From Fontimicrobium_A sp034506455 (lineage in GTDB: Bacteria > Zhuqueibacterota > Zhuqueibacteria > Residuimicrobiales > Krinioviventaceae): a stretch of 6,403 nt of DNA. A model generated the notes under the pieces. That model searched no databases. It was not told the origin of the DNA and worked only from the letters and a program-made list of their open reading frames with translations. The stretch spans positions 1 to 6,403 of the forward strand of contig JAPDPN010000143.1 in assembly GCA_034506455.1 (NCBI GenBank). The letters run 5' to 3'. Position numbers and translations under genes: made by a program. Positions within the stretch are counted from its first letter, which is position 1; each line of letters begins with the position of its first letter. Positions 6,089-6,403 of this stretch are shown here, one piece after another.

Positions 6089-6403
6089 ATGCGCAAAATG
6101 CTGCTTTTTATTTTTTTCCTGAAAAGCCTGTCTGCGGGAGAATCGAACGGCTTGAGGCTTAACGAAAAGGATTATTTTGAAATGCCCGGCCTGAATGTGA
6201 TGGTGTTTCACGACTTTTATCCCGAAGGCCATCAGGGAGGGGTTACCATCATTCAACACGGGGAACGGACTGCCGCCAACGGCGATTTGCGGCTCGAGCC
6301 GGCGCCGGGCCAATGGCAGCCGGTGCCGAAATTTTACGGACGCCAAATCCATCGCGACAAAAACGAAATCTCGGCCCGCCTGGGCTTTCCCGATTCCAGT
6401 CGC
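6089..6403 (+). CDS. Secreted protein of unknown function, N-terminal 105 residues (cut by window edge)
   Basis: The frame stays open from the ATG at 6089 to the right edge. A short Sec-type signal (MRKMLLFIFFLKSLSAG, cleavage likely before ESNG) is followed by a soluble, beta-rich-looking region with motifs VMVFHDFYPEGHQGG (37-51), IIQHGERTAANGDLRLE (54-70) and PGQWQPVPK (73-81). These blocks look like a conserved domain start rather than random sequence, and they remind me of N-terminal domains of large secreted glycosidases in polysaccharide-degrading bacteria, but I cannot name the family. The gene is divergent from the flavoprotein gene across 173 bases, so shared control is possible. 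The strong AGGAGG site supports the start. Confidence 0.82.
   Translation, partial: MRKMLLFIFFLKSLSAGESNGLRLNEKDYFEMPGLNVMVFHDFYPEGHQGGVTIIQHGERTAANGDLRLEPAPGQWQPVPKFYGRQIHRDKNEISARLGFPDSSR

Noticed and set aside
6032..6352. Minus-strand open frame of 106 codons
   Set aside because: It is antisense to the rightward secreted protein gene, which has a full AGGAGG site and a signal peptide; the minus-strand frame has no family motif.

Overview
The window holds five genes. Four lie on the minus strand and read right to left as a possible operon. One lies on the plus strand, starts divergently near the right edge and is cut by it. Exported enzymes carrying Sec or twin-arginine signals, a periplasm-type bis-MGD molybdoenzyme with a lipobox, and clear Shine-Dalgarno sites before three of the starts suggest a Gram-negative-type anaerobic or facultative bacterium that degrades plant or algal polysaccharide. 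The family mix (secreted 'FAD-dependent oxidoreductase', DUF4038/GH140-like glycosidase) is common in FCB and PVC group bacteria, but the sequence does not fix a phylum.

Layout from right to left. Bases 6089-6403 (+) encode the first 105 residues of a secreted protein I cannot name. Bases 5916-6088 are the divergent intergenic region; a good sigma70-type promoter there (5943-5971) points left. Bases 4287-5915 (-) encode a complete secreted FAD_oxidored-family protein. Bases 2798-4174 (-) encode a complete secreted DUF4038/GH140-like glycoside hydrolase. Bases 2190-2789 (-) encode MobA, the molybdenum cofactor guanylyltransferase, starting 8 bases after the hydrolase stop codon. Bases 2040-2189 are an AT-rich leader with two dyad symmetries and a possible promoter. 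Bases 1-2039 (-) encode 679 residues of a Tat-exported molybdopterin oxidoreductase of the polysulfide/thiosulfate reductase (PsrA/PhsA) type, whose C-terminus lies beyond the left edge.

How the genes fit together. MobA makes the guanine dinucleotide form of molybdenum cofactor that the PsrA-like enzyme needs, so those two form an obvious functional pair. The hydrolase and the flavoprotein look like parts of a carbohydrate-degradation locus. The unusual point is that the cofactor gene is packed tightly behind the glycosidase gene rather than beside a respiratory gene with its own promoter. Either the two modules are co-transcribed, or two unrelated modules meet here; the leader before the oxidoreductase has features of a separate promoter. 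No tRNA, rRNA, CRISPR array, insertion sequence or integrase is visible. No stretch over 300 bases lacks a gene. I did not find a convincing new biological system; the best leads are the mixed operon and the leader of the molybdoenzyme.
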